From: Acetofilamentum sp.
GTDB taxonomy: Bacteria > Bacteroidota > Bacteroidia > Bacteroidales > DTU049
Direction of reading: 5' to 3'
Assembly: GCA_020720525.1 (NCBI GenBank)
Contig: DYON01000104.1
Coordinates: forward strand, 1-8,926
DNA length: 8,926 bases
The notes under the pieces are model-generated. The model had not been told where the DNA came from. It saw only the letters and a program-made list of their open reading frames with translations, and did not search any database. The position numbers and the translations under genes were made by a program. Below, piece after piece: positions 1 to 5,959 of the stretch (position 1 is the first letter of the stretch; each line of letters begins with the position of its first letter).

Positions 1-1662
1 ATCGTCGGCCATAAGCATAATGGTGGTTGCTCCTGCATCGAGGCTTATTTTGAATACATCGCTGAGCGTTTTCATGCCTTTTTCGTCGTGAATCCAAACG
101 TTTTTAAGACTGTCGGGTATTTCCGATACTTTCATTTCGTAGTCGAAATGATAATATGGATTCACCATCACTGCAAGTTGGCAAGTTCCGGTAGTTTTGC
201 ACCAATCTCCAATTCGAGCAACTCCTTGTTTGTAGAGTTGGTCGGGACTGTACCAGTTTTTGCGATTTCGAGTCTGCCCATAACCAATATATGCTTTGTT
301 GAAGCGCAACATACTCATTTGCTGCATGCTGTTGTAGTCGTTCATCATTTCGGTAGAATCGTTCCAGCTGGCAAGCAAAAACGAGCGACCTGTAAAATCG
401 GGCCAGTCTTCGATATCGGCAGCAAAAAAGGCATTATTGACAGTATCGGTTAGCTGTGATAGTGTGCTTGCAGCATAATACAATCCGATGGCATCGTTGG
501 CTGTTATTTCGATGTGTTTGCAGCTTTTTCCCGAGTAACGAATACTATAACCTTGTGGATGGTATGCCGAATTATCGGTGAGTTTGAGCTGCTGAAATTC
601 GAAAATCAATTTGTATTCGTTTCCATTTTCGGGCATTTTTGTTAGCAAATCAACTGTATTTTTATGGTTGAGTTTTATCAATTGGTTTTGCAACAGCTCA
701 ATTCCAGCCGAAATAGGGGCTTTGGCATTTGCTTCTGCAACAATGGCAAACAAATCGGTTGGTTTAATTTCAAGGGGTTGCTTGTTGCCGATGCGTTTAG
801 GAGTTGGTAGCAGCAAATCGTAGGCTGTAAGCGATTTTTGCATTAGTGAATCCATTCGTTCCAATGGGGTGAAATTCCATTTCGAATAATGCATATTCAC
901 ATTGTCAACCCACAAAGTACCATTTCCTTTGAGACCAATAAAAATACGTACAAAACTTGTTCCGTCGGGCATATCTCCTTCCGAAAAAGGGTAATTGTAG
1001 CTGTGTGCAAAATAGCGTACCCATGACATGGTGTCGATTACCCAAAAATTCGAAAAACCATATCCTTTAAAACCAGCGTCGATTTTCGATTGGGTATAGG
1101 GATAGGTAACCAAAGGACTTACCGGTTTTTTGTTTTTATCGAAATATTGCATTCGAATATTAACGGTTCGGTATATTTTGGTGCCAAGTCGCGATTCGGG
1201 ATTGCTAATATTGCTTAGTTTCAGACTCATCCACAATTCGTAATTGCCTGGAATTACAGGTATAAAATCGCTCAAAATACCACAACCTGTCGAATCGTTT
1301 TCGGATGCATTGCTGCGATTTATTTTCACAACATAATCTCCATCCGTTCTATAATTGCCATTTTCGGTTTCCCTTACCCAAGCAATGGTATCGCCAACAA
1401 ATTCCCAATTTTCTATTGTTAATGCGTTTTTTGTTGTATCGTTGTTCGATAAATTTCCTTTTTCGAAAGAAGGATTTGCAACCAAATTTCCTTTTTGAAA
1501 TTCTTGCGATCGTTTTTCGATGGGAATCGATAGCGGATCGACGCTGCTCCACGACCCATCGAGTTTTCCTCTGCGCCAGCTATCGTCGCACGACGAAAAA
1601 ACAGCAACGAGTCCAGTAACAAAAAGTAGAAATGGCAATTGATGGGCTTGTCGGTTTCTCAT
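1..1662 (-). CDS. Lipoprotein with GH84-like (beta-N-acetylglucosaminidase-type) catalytic region, 3' end beyond the window
   Basis: Open from the ATG at 1662 to the left edge with no stop: 554 residues, C-terminus missing. Residues 1-24 are a hydrophobic signal peptide ending in a lipobox-like FSSC with Cys25, followed by Asp-Asp, so a membrane-anchored lipoprotein is likely; two acidic residues after the Cys also resemble Bacteroidetes surface-export signals. Residues about 58-260 begin with NLVANPSFEKG and end with GTLWVDNVNMHY, typical of a CBM4/9-like jelly roll. Residues about 283-410 (LLPTPKRI ... ANDAIGLYYAASTLSQL) resemble the GH20b module that precedes GH20 and GH84 catalytic barrels. 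From about 415 (DIEDWPDFTGRSF) a barrel seems to start, and the last visible residues, ATTIMLMADD, fit the GH84 strand carrying the catalytic Asp pair (Asp553-Asp554). The usual RGxIEGFYG motif of GH84 is here RSFLLASW, so this is a distant member. The likely role is cleavage of N-acetylhexosaminides at the cell surface; this is inferred from architecture. A GH20-like or uncharacterised family is the alternative. Confidence 0.72.
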   Translation of the reverse strand, partial: MRNRQAHQLPFLLFVTGLVAVFSSCDDSWRRGKLDGSWSSVDPLSIPIEKRSQEFQKGNLVANPSFEKGNLSNNDTTKNALTIENWEFVGDTIAWVRETENGNYRTDGDYVVKINRSNASENDSTGCGILSDFIPVIPGNYELWMSLKLSNISNPESRLGTKIYRTVNIRMQYFDKNKKPVSPLVTYPYTQSKIDAGFKGYGFSNFWVIDTMSWVRYFAHSYNYPFSEGDMPDGTSFVRIFIGLKGNGTLWVDNVNMHYSKWNFTPLERMDSLMQKSLTAYDLLLPTPKRIGNKQPLEIKPTDLFAIVAEANAKAPISAGIELLQNQLIKLNHKNTVDLLTKMPENGNEYKLIFEFQQLKLTDNSAYHPQGYSIRYSGKSCKHIEITANDAIGLYYAASTLSQLTDTVNNAFFAADIEDWPDFTGRSFLLASWNDSTEMMNDYNSMQQMSMLRFNKAYIGYGQTRNRKNWYSPDQLYKQGVARIGDWCKTTGTCQLAVMVNPYYHFDYEMKVSEIPDSLKNVWIHDEKGMKTLSDVFKISLDAGATTIMLMADD

Positions 1663-1684
1663 ATTTTCTGTGTAATTTTACGCT

Positions 1685-1715
1685 CAAACTTACATGAAAT
1701 TTTTAAGATAACAAT
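1685..1715 (-). promoter_or_regulatory. Candidate Bacteroidetes-type promoter for the GH84-like lipoprotein gene
   Basis: On the minus strand, TAAGTTTG (1692 down to 1685) is a perfect match to the -7 consensus TAnnTTTG. ATTG at 1715-1712 is a near match to the -33 TTTG box, with 19 bases between them, a normal spacing. It would give a 5' leader of roughly 15-20 bases before the ATG at 1662. The motif is short and the DNA AT-rich, so chance matches are possible. Confidence 0.4.
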
Positions 1716-1791
1716 TAAATTGTTGAAATTCGTGTATGTTTCTATCATTCAATCAATAGAAGCTGAATTTTCAGCACAATAATATCGAAAA

Positions 1792-1995
1792 ATGAGAAAA
1801 GAAATCGATTTTCTCGGCGAAAAAGAGTTGCCCGCCAACGTTTTGTTCGGAATACAATCGTTTAGAGTAGAGGGAAATTTCCATTGCGACATTCGGTTTT
1901 CAATCGAGCAGTACATGGCTATAGCGTATGTACATGGAATTTACAAACGAGCAATTGAACCATTTTTACTAAAAAGCAGCGAGGACTATTTGTAA
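1792..1995 (+). CDS. Short ORF matching only the N-terminus of aspartase/fumarase superfamily enzymes; probable gene remnant
   Basis: An intact 67-residue ORF, ATG to TAA. Its first half, RKEIDFLGEKELPANVLFGI followed by QSFRVEGNF, closely follows the start of aspartate ammonia-lyase and fumarase (typically xDFLGExxVPADALYGIQTLRAxENF), and the next part (IEQYMAIAYVHGIYKRAI) fits the following helix. The family is about 460 residues long and its catalytic residues lie in later domains, so this protein cannot be an active lyase alone. The stop is followed after only 6 bases by the MATE start, so no room remains for the rest of the enzyme. No frameshift or stop is seen inside it. It is either the leftover 5' end of an aspA-like gene cut by a past rearrangement or a small stand-alone protein co-transcribed with the transporter. 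No strong -7/-33 promoter is visible upstream; TATGTTTC at 1735-1742 is a one-mismatch -7 box without a well-placed -33. Confidence 0.6.
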   Translation: MRKEIDFLGEKELPANVLFGIQSFRVEGNFHCDIRFSIEQYMAIAYVHGIYKRAIEPFLLKSSEDYL

Positions 1996-2001
1996 CTATT
2001 T

Positions 2002-3399
2002 ATGCGTGGAACAAAAGATTTAACGGTTGGTAACGAACGAAAACTGATTATTCAGTTCACAATCCCTATGCTTATTGGAAGTTTGTTTCAACAGATGTAC
2101 AACGTTGTTGACAGTTTGATAGTTGGCAATTTTATTGGTAAAAATGCTCTTGCTGCGGTGGGAGTTTCGTTCCCGATTATTTTTCTGCTTATTTCGCTGC
2201 TCATTGGACTCACCATCGGATTGTCTATTCTCGTGTCGCAGTATTTTGGAGCCAAAGACATCAAAAAAGTAAAAGAGGCTATCGATACTATTTATATTTC
2301 ACTTTTTGTAGCATCGTTGATTATCACCGCATTTGGATTGCTTTTTAGCCGCGAACTTATGCAGCTTTTGGCTGTTCCTGCCGAAATCGAGAATGACAGT
2401 GTGTTGTATTTTTCTATTTTCACTGGAGGATTGGTTTTTCTTTTTGGCTTCAATGCCACCAATGCTATTTTGCGCGGACTTGGCGATACCAAAACGCCGT
2501 TGTATTTTTTGATTATTAGCACTGTTCTCAATCTTATTCTCGATGTTGTTTTTGTTGGAGTAATAGGGCTTGGAGTAGAATGGGTTGCTATTGCAACGGT
2601 CTTTAGTCAGTTTGTGGCATTTATTGCAGCCATTATTTATCTCAACAAGCGTCATCCAATTGTTCATTTGTCGTTGCGTCATCTGAAATTCAACAAAGAA
2701 ATATTTCGCCAAAGTCTTAAAATGGGTATTCCATCGGGATTGCAGCAAAGTTTTGTGGCTATCGGAATTCTTGCTTTATTTCGAATTGTAAACGAATTTG
2801 GTACCGATGCTATGGCGGCATTCACCATTGCTTCGCGACTCGATTCGTTTGCTGCCATGCCAGCCATGATTCTTGCTTCGGCATTGTCGAATTTTGTTGG
2901 TCAAAATATGGGAGCTGGTAAGATAGAGCGAATCAGCAAAGGATACCGCGAAACGGTAAAAATAAGTGTTGTTATTGCTGTTTCAGTTTCTATTATTTTG
3001 GTGGCTTTTCGCACAAGTCTTATCTCCGTTTTTAATCAAGATCCACAAGTTATTGAAATTGGGTCGCATTATTTGATGATAGTTGGATTTTTCTATTTGG
3101 TTTATTCTTTATTGTTTGTAAATCAATCGGTCTTGCGTGGTGCTGGCGATGCCATTACACCTATGTTGATTACCCTTGTTGCACTATGGATTGTCCGAAT
3201 TCCCATCTCGTGGTGGCTTAGTAGAACCTATGGAACCGATGGCATCTGGTGGGGGATTCCTATTGCTTGGGGAATCGGATTTGCTCTGTCACAAATTTTC
3301 TATTTGCGAGGTCGTTGGAAGAAAAAATCGCTGGTTAATAAAAAGCCCGAGGTAATTGCGGATGGGATGGAATTATTGGATGATTTTATTGTTGAGTGA
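2002..3399 (+). CDS. MATE-family multidrug/cation antiporter
   Basis: A complete 465-residue inner-membrane protein, normal for MATE (NorM/DinF-type) exporters, which expel cationic drugs and metabolites in exchange for Na+ or H+. About twelve hydrophobic helices are visible, roughly at 16-36, 52-74, 94-115, 134-155, 165-187, 193-214, 240-262, 278-298, 318-338, 355-377, 388-408 and 415-436, in two homologous halves. Family signatures: QQMYNVVDSLIVGNFIG (30-46) in helix 1, LRGLGDTKTP (157-166) in the first half, GQNMGAG (300-306), and the matching LRGAGDAITP (378-387) in the second half. The C-terminal 28 residues are hydrophilic and presumably cytoplasmic. The start at 2002 puts MRGTKDLTVGN in front of helix 1 as is usual in the family; it lies 6 bases after the short aspartase-like ORF, suggesting co-transcription. 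Substrate cannot be predicted. Downstream there is no clear hairpin terminator before the repeat island. Confidence 0.93.
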   Translation: MRGTKDLTVGNERKLIIQFTIPMLIGSLFQQMYNVVDSLIVGNFIGKNALAAVGVSFPIIFLLISLLIGLTIGLSILVSQYFGAKDIKKVKEAIDTIYISLFVASLIITAFGLLFSRELMQLLAVPAEIENDSVLYFSIFTGGLVFLFGFNATNAILRGLGDTKTPLYFLIISTVLNLILDVVFVGVIGLGVEWVAIATVFSQFVAFIAAIIYLNKRHPIVHLSLRHLKFNKEIFRQSLKMGIPSGLQQSFVAIGILALFRIVNEFGTDAMAAFTIASRLDSFAAMPAMILASALSNFVGQNMGAGKIERISKGYRETVKISVVIAVSVSIILVAFRTSLISVFNQDPQVIEIGSHYLMIVGFFYLVYSLLFVNQSVLRGAGDAITPMLITLVALWIVRIPISWWLSRTYGTDGIWWGIPIAWGIGFALSQIFYLRGRWKKKSLVNKKPEVIADGMELLDDFIVE

Positions 3400-3457
3400 T
3401 AAGATTTTATTATTGCTTTTTCAAAGTTGTAAATCGTTGTAATTGTTTCTTTTTCAA

Positions 3458-3532
3458 CCGTTTCGTCCCTACGGGACGTATTTCTCTTTTTTGTTTTTTC
3501 ACCAATATTGCGTCCATACGGGACGAAGAAGG
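3458..3532 (+). repeat. Bipartite palindromic (BIME-like) element, copy 1
   Basis: Two short palindromes, CGTCCCTACGGGACG (3464-3478) and CGTCCATACGGGACG (3511-3525), are separated by a 32-base T-rich spacer ending in ACCAATATTG and followed by AAGAAGG. The same order and spacing recur in reverse orientation at 8642-8717. This resembles the paired REP (BIME) structures that RAYT transposases mobilise in other bacteria; no RAYT gene is present in the window. The first palindrome pairs 6+6 bases around TAC, the second 5+5 with a C/A change. Confidence 0.75.
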
Positions 3533-3599
3533 CGGTTTGTGTTTTAATCTTTGTGTATAAACTAGTTTTCCACAACCTTCAGTCAATCAATTCGTGCCG

Positions 3600-3627
3600 T
3601 TTGAGAGTCTGCTTGCAGATTCTCAAA
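3600..3627. repeat. 28-bp imperfect palindrome (stem-loop) in tandem unit 1
   Basis: Arms TTTGAGA and TCTCAAA enclose a G/T position, then TCTGC and GCAGA, with a 2-base TT loop. In RNA the G/T position would be a wobble pair, giving a continuous 13-bp stem. No T-run follows on either strand, so it does not look like an intrinsic terminator. The geometry 7-1-5-2-5-1-7 is the same as that of the unrelated-sequence palindrome at 4092-4119. Confidence 0.75.
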
Positions 3628-3690
3628 TGCATTCGCTGTAATTATCAGGGAATTTCGGTTTCTAATTCGAATAATTCGTGGTTATTTTGA

Positions 3691-3765
3691 CCGTTTTGTT
3701 TCTTCAGGACGTATTTCTCTTTTTTGTTTTTTCACCAATATTGCGTCCATACGGGACGAAGAAGG
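3691..3765 (+). repeat. Bipartite palindromic element, copy 2 (left half degenerate)
   Basis: This is the copy produced by the 233-bp duplication. The right palindrome CGTCCATACGGGACG (3744-3758) and the spacer are identical to copy 1, but the left palindrome reads TGTTTCTTCAGGACG and can no longer form the hairpin, because the duplication joint lies inside it. Confidence 0.7.
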
Positions 3766-3832
3766 CGGTTTGTGTTTTAATCTTTGTGTATAAACTAGTT
3801 TTCCACAACCTTCAGTCAATCAATTCGTGCCG

Positions 3833-3860
3833 TTTGAGAGTCTGCTTGCAGATTCTCAAA
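3833..3860. repeat. 28-bp imperfect palindrome (stem-loop) in tandem unit 2
   Basis: Identical to the stem-loop at 3600-3627, displaced by exactly 233 bases by the tandem duplication. Confidence 0.75.
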
Positions 3861-4049
3861 TGCATTCGCTGTAATTATCAGGGAATTTCGGTTTCTAATT
3901 CGAATAATTCGTGGTTATTTTGACCGTTTTGTTTCTTCAGGACGTGGAATGCGGTTTTTGCATCAATCTTCATTCATAATCCTGCTAGTGGTTGACATTT
4001 TTTTAATCAACCTGCGTAAGGACAAGACGCTAAAAACCAGCTTAGCATT

Positions 4050-4119
4050 GTTCCGTAGAGACAAAATATCGCTAGCTCCAATGTTGGCGCGAACCCGTGC
4101 CGTAGGTACGGAACGGGTT
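4050..4119. repeat. Second type of REP-like palindromic element
   Basis: A strong 28-bp palindrome at 4092-4119 has arms AACCCGT and ACGGGTT, one G/A mismatch, inner arms CCGTA and TACGG, and a GG loop. About 30 bases to its left GTTCCGTAGAGAC (4050-4062) resembles a decayed GTCCCGTAGGGAC palindrome, so the pair imitates the two-palindrome layout of the bipartite element at 3458. No T-run follows the strong hairpin on either strand, so a terminator function is not supported. Confidence 0.6.
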
Positions 4120-4129
4120 AAAAGAAATA

Positions 4130-4156
4130 TTCGAATAATTCGTGGTTGTATTCGAA
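4130..4156 (-). other. AT-rich inverted repeat just downstream of the DUF62 gene
   Basis: TTCGAATA (4130-4137) and TATTCGAA (4149-4156) form an 8-bp stem with an 11-base loop, starting 11 bases past the minus-strand stop codon. On the minus strand it is followed by TATTTCTTTT. It could act as a weak terminator, but the stem is AT-rich and half of it belongs to the repeated ATTCGAATAATTCGTGGTT segment, so the call is weak. Confidence 0.25.
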
Positions 4157-4166
4157 AAAAATTGTT

Positions 4167-4943
4167 TTATTCAAAATCGATTCGAACAATGTCGTTTACC
4201 GTGATTCCCATTAAATTGCGGGCAGAGCTTTCTTTCATGGCAATTTCGAGCATACCCGAGCTCCCAAAAGTGGCAATAATTTCACCTTCAGGCACATTGC
4301 TATACGATTCAGCAATTCGCTCGGTATAGTATTTTCCAAATCGGACAATGAATTTGCCTCCACTGTGCATTTCGGCGAAAATCTTCCTATTAATATTGGT
4401 AATAGCATTGTGGTAATTGTCGATATAAATCACCATGCCTTTTATCACCTTGCTTTCGGTAACTGGGCGGAATGGAGTGGATTCAGTGAGCGACTTGGTT
4501 TGGGTGCCAAGGCTCATAATGTCGCCGCCAGCTGCAATTCTGATAGCTGCATGTGTGCAAATATCGAGTTCGCGAAATGTTGGTGAAACAATTTCGGGAC
4601 CAGTTAGATGAAGCATCAGCTTGGGTTGTTCGTCGAAAAGTAAACCGAAAATGCCGTTGTCTGGTCCAACAAAATAGTGACCATTGTACTCAACAAGAGC
4701 GTATTGCATTTCGGAATTGTGATTGCGATTCACCAACGCAAGATGAATGGTACCTGCGGGGAAATATTGCCATGCGTTGCGCAAATTGAAAGCCGCTTCG
4801 TGTATACTGTATTGCGTTATTTGGTTCGAAACATTCACAATGGTAGCTCCCGGAATGCCAGAAAGCAGTCTGCCACTGATGGCAGCACTGTAATAATCTT
4901 TCGATCCGAAGTCGCTGGTAATTGTGATGATTCTTTCTGCCAA
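4167..4943 (-). CDS. DUF62 / SAM hydroxide adenosyltransferase family protein, atypical active site, TTG start
   Basis: 258 residues, the normal length for this family, whose known members cleave S-adenosylmethionine to adenosine and methionine using water (relatives: fluorinase, chlorinase). Family signatures: ITSDFGSKDYY (8-18), VGPDNGIFGLL (92-102), YIDNYHNAITNI (173-184) and the C-terminal domain FGSSGMLEIAMKESSARNLM (226-245). The segment equivalent to VVDPGVGTERR reads LVNRNHNSEMQ (70-80), and the one equivalent to FAPAAAHLA reads CTHAAIRIA (129-137). By this alignment the catalytic Asp, Arg and His become Asn72, Met79 and Arg135. The protein may have a different reaction or only bind a nucleoside. 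The start must be TTG at 4943 (or ATT just before): no in-frame ATG precedes the conserved ITSDFG, and an in-frame TGA lies upstream. It diverges from phoH across 65 bases. Confidence 0.87.
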   Translation of the reverse strand: MAERIITITSDFGSKDYYSAAISGRLLSGIPGATIVNVSNQITQYSIHEAAFNLRNAWQYFPAGTIHLALVNRNHNSEMQYALVEYNGHYFVGPDNGIFGLLFDEQPKLMLHLTGPEIVSPTFRELDICTHAAIRIAAGGDIMSLGTQTKSLTESTPFRPVTESKVIKGMVIYIDNYHNAITNINRKIFAEMHSGGKFIVRFGKYYTERIAESYSNVPEGEIIATFGSSGMLEIAMKESSARNLMGITVNDIVRIDFE

Positions 4944-4949
4944 AATGAC

Positions 4950-4967
4950 TATTTTTGTTCAAAATTA
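4950..4967. promoter_or_regulatory. Back-to-back candidate -7 boxes for phoH and the DUF62 gene
   Basis: TATTTTTG (4950-4957, plus strand, towards phoH) and TAATTTTG (4967 down to 4960, minus strand, towards DUF62) both match TAnnTTTG exactly and are only 2 bases apart in the 65-base divergent gap. If real, polymerases could not occupy both at once, and the DUF62 transcript would have a leader of only about 10 bases. Neither has a well-spaced -33 TTTG box (nearest TTG 4922-4924 for phoH, 25 bases away), and T-runs favour chance matches. Confidence 0.3.
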
Positions 4968-5008
4968 CAAAATCTGACAATAGAAAATAATCTGCAAAGA
5001 AAAGTTGA

Positions 5009-5959
5009 ATGAATGAACGCGTTTTCGATTTGCAACTGGTTGACCATCTGGGCTTTTTCGGTCCCGAAGATTCCAACCTAAATTTTATCCGCAGGCTTTT
5101 TCCGAAGCTGAAAATAATTGCACGTGGCGATATGCTCAAAGTGATGGGTTCTCAGTCCGATATAAGTAAGTTCGCCACCAGCTTCGAAGGTTTGTTGCAA
5201 CATTTCGATATTTTCGGCGAACTCCGCGAAAGAGATATTACTCAAATTGTAAACGACGAAATACCTCCAAGCGAAAATATTGCCCGAATGCCTTCGGATG
5301 TGATTGTGTATGGCCGCAATGGTCAGCAAATAAAAGCTCGCACGCGCAATCAGCAAAAAATGACCGAATTGATTGAACAGTCCGATATGATGTTTTGCAT
5401 TGGACCAGCTGGTACCGGAAAAACCTATACAGCTGTGGCATTGGCAGTGAAATATTTGAAAGAAAAGAAAGTTCGTCGCATTGTTCTTACTCGGCCAGCT
5501 GTTGAAGCAGGCGAAAATTTGGGCTTTTTGCCCGGCGACTTACGCGATAAACTCGATCCATATTTGCAGCCATTGTACGATGCGCTTCGCGATATGCTTC
5601 CGCAGCAAAAACTGCTTGGCTATTTCGAAGATGGTACGCTCGAAATTGCTCCTCTTGCATTTATGCGCGGTCGAACACTCGAAAATGCTTTTGTTATTCT
5701 CGACGAAGCTCAAAATTCGACACGCATGCAAATGAAAATGTTTCTGACCCGTATGGGAAATGGAAGCAAATTTGTGATTACTGGCGATGTAACTCAAATC
5801 GATTTGCCTAAAAATCAAACCAGCGGGCTCATGAATGCAGTCAATCTGGTGAAAGATATTTCTGAAATAGCCGTTGTTCAACTCGATAAAAGCGATGTAA
5901 TTAGGCACCCAATTGTTAGTAAAGTCATTAATGCTTACGAAAATGAAGAAAATAAATAG
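5009..5959 (+). CDS. phoH: PhoH-like ATPase (YbeZ type)
   Basis: A complete 316-residue cytoplasmic P-loop ATPase of the PhoH/YbeZ family, linked to RNA metabolism and ribosome maturation; the exact role is not settled. The N-terminal ~100 residues hold the usual KH-like segment (LKIIARGDMLKVMGSQSDI, 34-52). The ATPase domain has Walker A GPAGTGKT (132-139), the family motif LTRPAVEAGENLGFLPGDL (160-178), Walker B FVILDEAQN (228-236), the sensor VITGDVTQID (256-265) and the C-terminal DVIRHPIV (296-303). Length and start fit the family. It is the first gene of a tight plus-strand operon: its last 17 bases overlap the lipoprotein gene, which is followed by purC. Proximity of phoH and purC is, from memory, common in Bacteroidetes. 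Confidence 0.94.
   Translation: MNERVFDLQLVDHLGFFGPEDSNLNFIRRLFPKLKIIARGDMLKVMGSQSDISKFATSFEGLLQHFDIFGELRERDITQIVNDEIPPSENIARMPSDVIVYGRNGQQIKARTRNQQKMTELIEQSDMMFCIGPAGTGKTYTAVALAVKYLKEKKVRRIVLTRPAVEAGENLGFLPGDLRDKLDPYLQPLYDALRDMLPQQKLLGYFEDGTLEIAPLAFMRGRTLENAFVILDEAQNSTRMQMKMFLTRMGNGSKFVITGDVTQIDLPKNQTSGLMNAVNLVKDISEIAVVQLDKSDVIRHPIVSKVINAYENEENK

Larger units (their letters stand above)
3474..3945 (+). repeat. Perfect 233-bp tandem direct duplication
   Basis: Unit 1 is 3474-3706 and unit 2 is 3707-3939, followed by the first six bases of a further unit (GGACGT, 3940-3945). By eye the two units are identical throughout, so the duplication is recent or kept uniform by recombination. The duplication joint falls inside the left palindrome of the bipartite element: its intact form CGTCCCTACGGGACG exists only before unit 1, while the joint carries TGTTTCTTCAGGACG (3697-3711 and again 3930-3944). 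The period is not a multiple of three, arguing against a coding role. Confidence 0.9.
3400..4166. other. Gene-free, repeat-rich intergenic island between the MATE and DUF62 genes
   Basis: The 767 bases lie between two convergent genes. The ORFs that can be drawn here (for example 3508-3690 and 3678-3923, which share an identical C-terminal half) are by-products of the 233-bp tandem repeat and have low-complexity, non-protein-like composition. The content is a bipartite palindromic element, a perfect tandem duplication, stem-loops and a decayed third unit, listed separately. No tRNA, rRNA or convincing intrinsic terminator is seen. Confidence 0.75.
3940..4166 (+). repeat. Probable degenerate third repeat unit
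   Basis: After the two perfect units the sequence begins with the same GGACGT, then GGAATGCGGTTTTTG and CAATCTTCATTCATAA, which loosely parallel the GAAGAAGGCGGTTTGTG and TAATCTTTGTGTATAA of the units. Near its end, ATTCGAATAATTCGTGGTT (4129-4147) is identical to 3665-3683 and 3898-3916, and sits 231 bases after the last one. The middle does not align by eye and holds a different palindrome, so it is either an old diverged copy or a related composite element. Confidence 0.45.

Noticed and set aside
88..823. Plus-strand ORFs of 121 and 70 residues at the left end
   Set aside because: They are antisense to the continuous 554-residue lipoprotein frame, which has clear domain signatures.
2299..2748. 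149-residue minus-strand ORF
   Set aside because: Antisense shadow inside the MATE gene; lysine/asparagine/serine-rich with no recognisable motif.
3600..3627. Intrinsic terminator for the MATE gene
   Set aside because: The stem is good but 200 bases past the stop and not followed by a T-run on either strand.
3464..3758. CRISPR array
   Set aside because: The repeated palindromes are paired at fixed spacing with conserved spacers and only three sites; there are no unique spacers or cas genes.
3508..3923. Two plus-strand ORFs of 60 and 81 residues with the same C-terminal sequence (RPYGTKKAVCVLIFVYK...)
   Set aside because: They are translations of the 233-bp tandem units; the shared RPYGTKK comes from the palindrome CATACGGGACGAAG. 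Composition is not protein-like and no start signal or family is recognised.
3949..4329. 126-residue plus-strand ORF reaching into the DUF62 gene
   Set aside because: Its second half is antisense to conserved DUF62 sequence and its first half is repeat-derived.
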